From Anarhynchus alexandrinus (Eukaryota > Chordata > Aves > Charadriiformes > Charadriidae): a stretch of DNA of 64,000 nucleotides. The DNA lies in contig VUYV01000295.1 of the NCBI GenBank assembly GCA_008711295.1, positions 928,941 to 992,940 on the forward strand, written 5' to 3'. The translations under genes and the position numbers were made by a program. Position 1 is the stretch's first letter. Every line of letters starts with the position of its first letter. Of this stretch, positions 61,231-64,000 are shown piece by piece. A model generated the notes under the pieces. That model worked only from the letters and a program-made list of their open reading frames with translations. It ran no database searches and was not told where the DNA came from.

Positions 61231-62525
61231 AGAGTCACAAAATGAGATCCAAATCTCAGCCATTTCAGTCTTAAGTTTCTAGACCCTATAAACACAAACA
61301 ATTTGTCTTGCCTCTAAAAAAAAAAAGTGAAATAAACAAACTGATTCTGAAAAGCATTTGATGCAATGCTCTCCTGCTCATTTTCCCCCAAGTTTAACTC
61401 TCTATTTCAGGTGCATGGAACAGAGATGGCGTATAAGGCGAACTTGAAAGGGCATGACACTTGGAGCACATCACAGGCTTTGGCTTGGCTTAGTTTGCGT
61501 GTGTTCCTGTATATTATTAGTAGGGGAATCTTTAACATCTTAAGACATCAAATTTGCAGATCTAAATCTTATTGCCAGAGTAGGAGAAACTGCATTTCAA
61601 ATGGTTCATCGCAGAAGTTTTGGCTCTTAATACTTAATGAGGCATTGATGATGGGCCATTTCTCTATTCCAAACAGACAAATTATATTGGCAGATGTAAC
61701 TGCAGGAAGATAAGTGAAGCATCTTGTGTTTGAAGTGAAAGCTGGGCAAGTGGTGAAGGGCAAACTGCCTATGGCCTTCTCTCTCTGAAGCATCCTCTGT
61801 AGCTTGAACAGACGTTAACTACTATTCACAGACAACCTGTGGGTGTTTTTAAATATTTATTACTTTCTCCCTCTTTAAAGTTAAAGCCTGCATCTGCCCA
61901 CCACAAAACAAGTCCTTTAAGAATAGATGTGGCTCACTGCCTCTCTACAGTAAAAGCTGGTGTTTAGCAGAGGAGATAGAAGCTTGTGTCTGCAAGTAGA
62001 AATTAACTTGCTCATCCCCCCTTGCTGTGTGGGCAGTTCTCATTCCTTTACTCTTGCTCCCTCAGGTTGTTCACTGCAAGTCTGAAGCAGGGAAAAGAAA
62101 TGCGTCTGAGTCTTCGGAAAAAGCCTGGAACTCTTAAGTCAGACATTTCAACATTAAAAATAATAATTAAAAAAAGGTGTTCAGCTGCTAATTCACTTCA
62201 ACTTGCATTTTTAAGCAATGAATAATCCTTGTCAAGCAGCCAAGGACTGAAGATAAATACTTGTAACCACCGTTTTATTTTTGGGAAAGCAGAAACAGAC
62301 AATTAACTAGTGAATAGTACCAAGGTTTCTTGGGAGGAGCAAGTGTAATGACCCCCTTCTTGATATCTGTGTATATAGAAACCTAATTGCAGTGCATTTT
62401 TACATAGCAGTAATGCAAGCAGGCAGAGATTTGCTTTTGACCCACTCTTTTCAGTGGACCCTGATCAGTTAACTCCTGATTTATTCTGATAGGTGGGCAC
62501 CTCTGTTCAAAGCTATGACTATGCT
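61231..62525. other. Gene-free DNA
   Basis: I see no recognised gene or repeat. A 115-codon + frame at 61366-61713 has no known domain. Confidence 0.45.
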
Positions 62526-62675
62526 ATCATAGAATGGTTTAGGTTGGAAAGGACCTTGAAGATCATCGAGTTCCAACCCCCCTGCCATAGGCAGGGACAC
62601 CTCCCACTAGACCAGGTTGCCCAAGGCCACGTCCAGCCTGGCCTTGAACACCTCCAGGGATGGGGCCTCAACAAC
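62526..62675 (-). mobile_element. CR1 LINE 3' end, reverse strand, cut at an assembly gap
   Basis: The + strand starts ATCATAGAATGGTTTAGG and follows the young CR1 3' end in reverse for 150 bases (CCTCCCACTAGACCAGGTTG near 62600). It stops at GGGGCCTCAACAAC, immediately before the N at 62676. The break is not a natural CR1 boundary, so the element is cut by the assembly rather than by biology. Confidence 0.92.
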
Positions 62676-62676
62676 N
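62676..62676. other. Single N at a contig join
   Basis: The undetermined base separates a truncated young CR1 from the second copy of the 58776-60099 block. Confidence 0.99.
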
Positions 62677-64000
62677 TGAACTCAAAGTTGCTTTCTTTTC
62701 TCCTGCCTCCCGCCCCCTTTTCTTTTCTCACAATTAGTGCTCTGAAAATTAAGATAAACATATTTGTTGTAATAAAGGAAATATAATAATCTGGGAAAAA
62801 AGCCTTAGGTATTTTCCCACAATTCTGGCAAGCTATTGCCCACAGTTTGAAATATCAGAAAAATGTCACATTATCATTTCACAGCAAAATGTTAAAATGC
62901 AGGTGACAAACATTTTAACTGCTGTCTTATTTCTCTCCTATAACCTCCAACACATTAGAAGGAAAAGCAGTTTTGGAAAATATTGTGTTCGCTTCTGTTC
63001 TACAACATTATCCATCTGATTCTTATGTTCATAGCACACTGTTTCCTGACATCCATTGTCATCTTTCCGTGCTATAGCACACATTCATCACAATGACAGG
63101 ATGGTTTAGGTATGAGATTTTAACCAAAACCAGATGATACAATAAGTTTAGACATACACTGACAAACTTACCCATTGGCTTCACCAAGGGCAAGTCGTGC
63201 CTGACAAATTTGGTGGCCTACTATGAGGGGGTTACAGCAGTAGTGGACAAGGGAAGAGCAACTGATGTCATCTACCTGGACTTGTGCAAAGCATTTGACA
63301 CTGTCCCACATGATATCCTGGTCTCTGAATTAGAGAGACATGGATTTGACAGATGGACCACTCAGTGGGTAAGGAACTGGTGGACAGTTACACTCAAAGA
63401 GTTGTGGTCAACGGCTTGATGTCCAAGTGGAGACCAGTTACAAGTGGTGTTCCTCAGGGGTCAGTACTGGGACTGGAGCTGTTTAACATCTTTGTTGGAG
63501 ACATGGACAGTGGGATCCAGTGCACCCTCAGCAAGTTTGCTGATGATACCAAGCTGTGTGGTGAGGTAGACATGCTGGAGGGGAAGGATGCCATCCAGAG
63601 GGACCTGCACAGGCTGGAGACGTGGGCCCATGTCAACCTCATGAAGTTCAACAAGGCCATCTTCTTCTGCAGGCTGAGGCCAGGTTGCTTTGTGGGGGGA
63701 GAGAGTGTCTTGTGCTTTCCTTCTGTAAATATTTTATTTGGTTTGGGACTGGTAGACTTCATGCAAAGCAGGTAGAAGAGGAGTTGGGGGTTCGAGTGCG
63801 TGTTGGGATCTCATAAAGGAGAAAGTGTAGCTGTAGGAGGTGATCCATCCTGAGGGAGGACATGGGGAAGATACAGCCTGCCTGCGGTCCCTCCTGATGA
63901 GGAAACGCATGTACCATATCAGCCGGTCTTTTATGCGTGTGCCATATTGGAGCTTCTTTTACCTGACTTGCCTCTTTTGTGTTCTTCATATGAATGCCTG
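62677..64000 (+). repeat. Duplicated block, copy 2 (to window edge)
   Basis: Collinear with 58776-60099 at an offset of 3901 bases with no indels. It begins directly after the N at 62676. Copy 1 has no CR1 at the matching boundary, so the CR1 to the left of the N is not part of the duplicated unit. It may extend past the window. Confidence 0.95.
63186..63668 (+). mobile_element. CR1 LINE reverse-transcriptase core fragment (second copy)
   Basis: This is the counterpart of 59285-59767 within the duplicated block. The two frames (63210-63419 and 63353-63775) translate identically to copy 1, with the same frameshift, motif [12 protein letters not shown], motif [11 protein letters not shown] and motif C FADD. 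The shared frameshift shows that the copies arose by duplication of one damaged element, not by two insertions. Confidence 0.92.

Noticed and set aside
1..64000. tRNA genes, CRISPR arrays, bacterial operon features and endogenous retroviral LTRs.
   Set aside because: None was seen. The sequence is vertebrate nuclear DNA, the repeats recognised are CR1 LINEs and simple sequence, and no LTR pair or primer-binding site was recognised.

Overview
The window comes from a bird nuclear genome. It carries many CR1 LINE copies in several age classes (tails ending in ATTCTATGA-type repeats), has large introns and intergenic DNA, and contains vertebrate coding exons with GT-AG splice sites. Long host ORFs are absent.

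The one host gene I can name is SLC7A11 (xCT, the cystine/glutamate antiporter light chain), on the + strand. Its last two coding exons are here. An internal exon at 1103-1280 encodes the last two membrane segments. The terminal exon at 6977-7044 encodes the cytoplasmic tail and stop codon. Positions 1-1102 are intron, 1281-6976 is the last intron (with CR1 fragments and a G-quadruplex motif), and 7045 to about 9.4 kb or further is the probable 3' UTR. The rest, about 54 kb, looks like the gene-poor interval beyond the 3' end of SLC7A11. In mammals that side faces a large desert before PCDH18 (known synteny, not visible here).

Inside the desert I see: CR1 pieces on both strands at 10.3, 23.6, 26.7-27.7, 36.0, 56.4, 59.3, 60.8, 62.5 and 63.2 kb, including one clear CR1-into-CR1 nested insertion; GC-rich islands near 17.6 and 35.5-36.0 kb; microsatellites; several stretches rich in homeodomain, POU and E-box-like motifs that could be enhancers; and six N gaps.

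Two observations deserve most attention. First, two splice-bounded segments at 16888-16921 and 18648-18786 are phase-compatible with the SLC7A11 exon ending at 1280. Together they would give a different 57-residue C-terminus ending in FCVFCAI, so they may be undescribed alternative terminal exons. Second, 62677-64000 is a collinear near-identical copy of 58776-60099 that begins exactly after a single N. A second single N at 53589 is also flanked by a duplicated 77-bp sequence. Unmerged contig overlaps are the simplest explanation for both, although a genuine recent segmental duplication is possible for the larger one.
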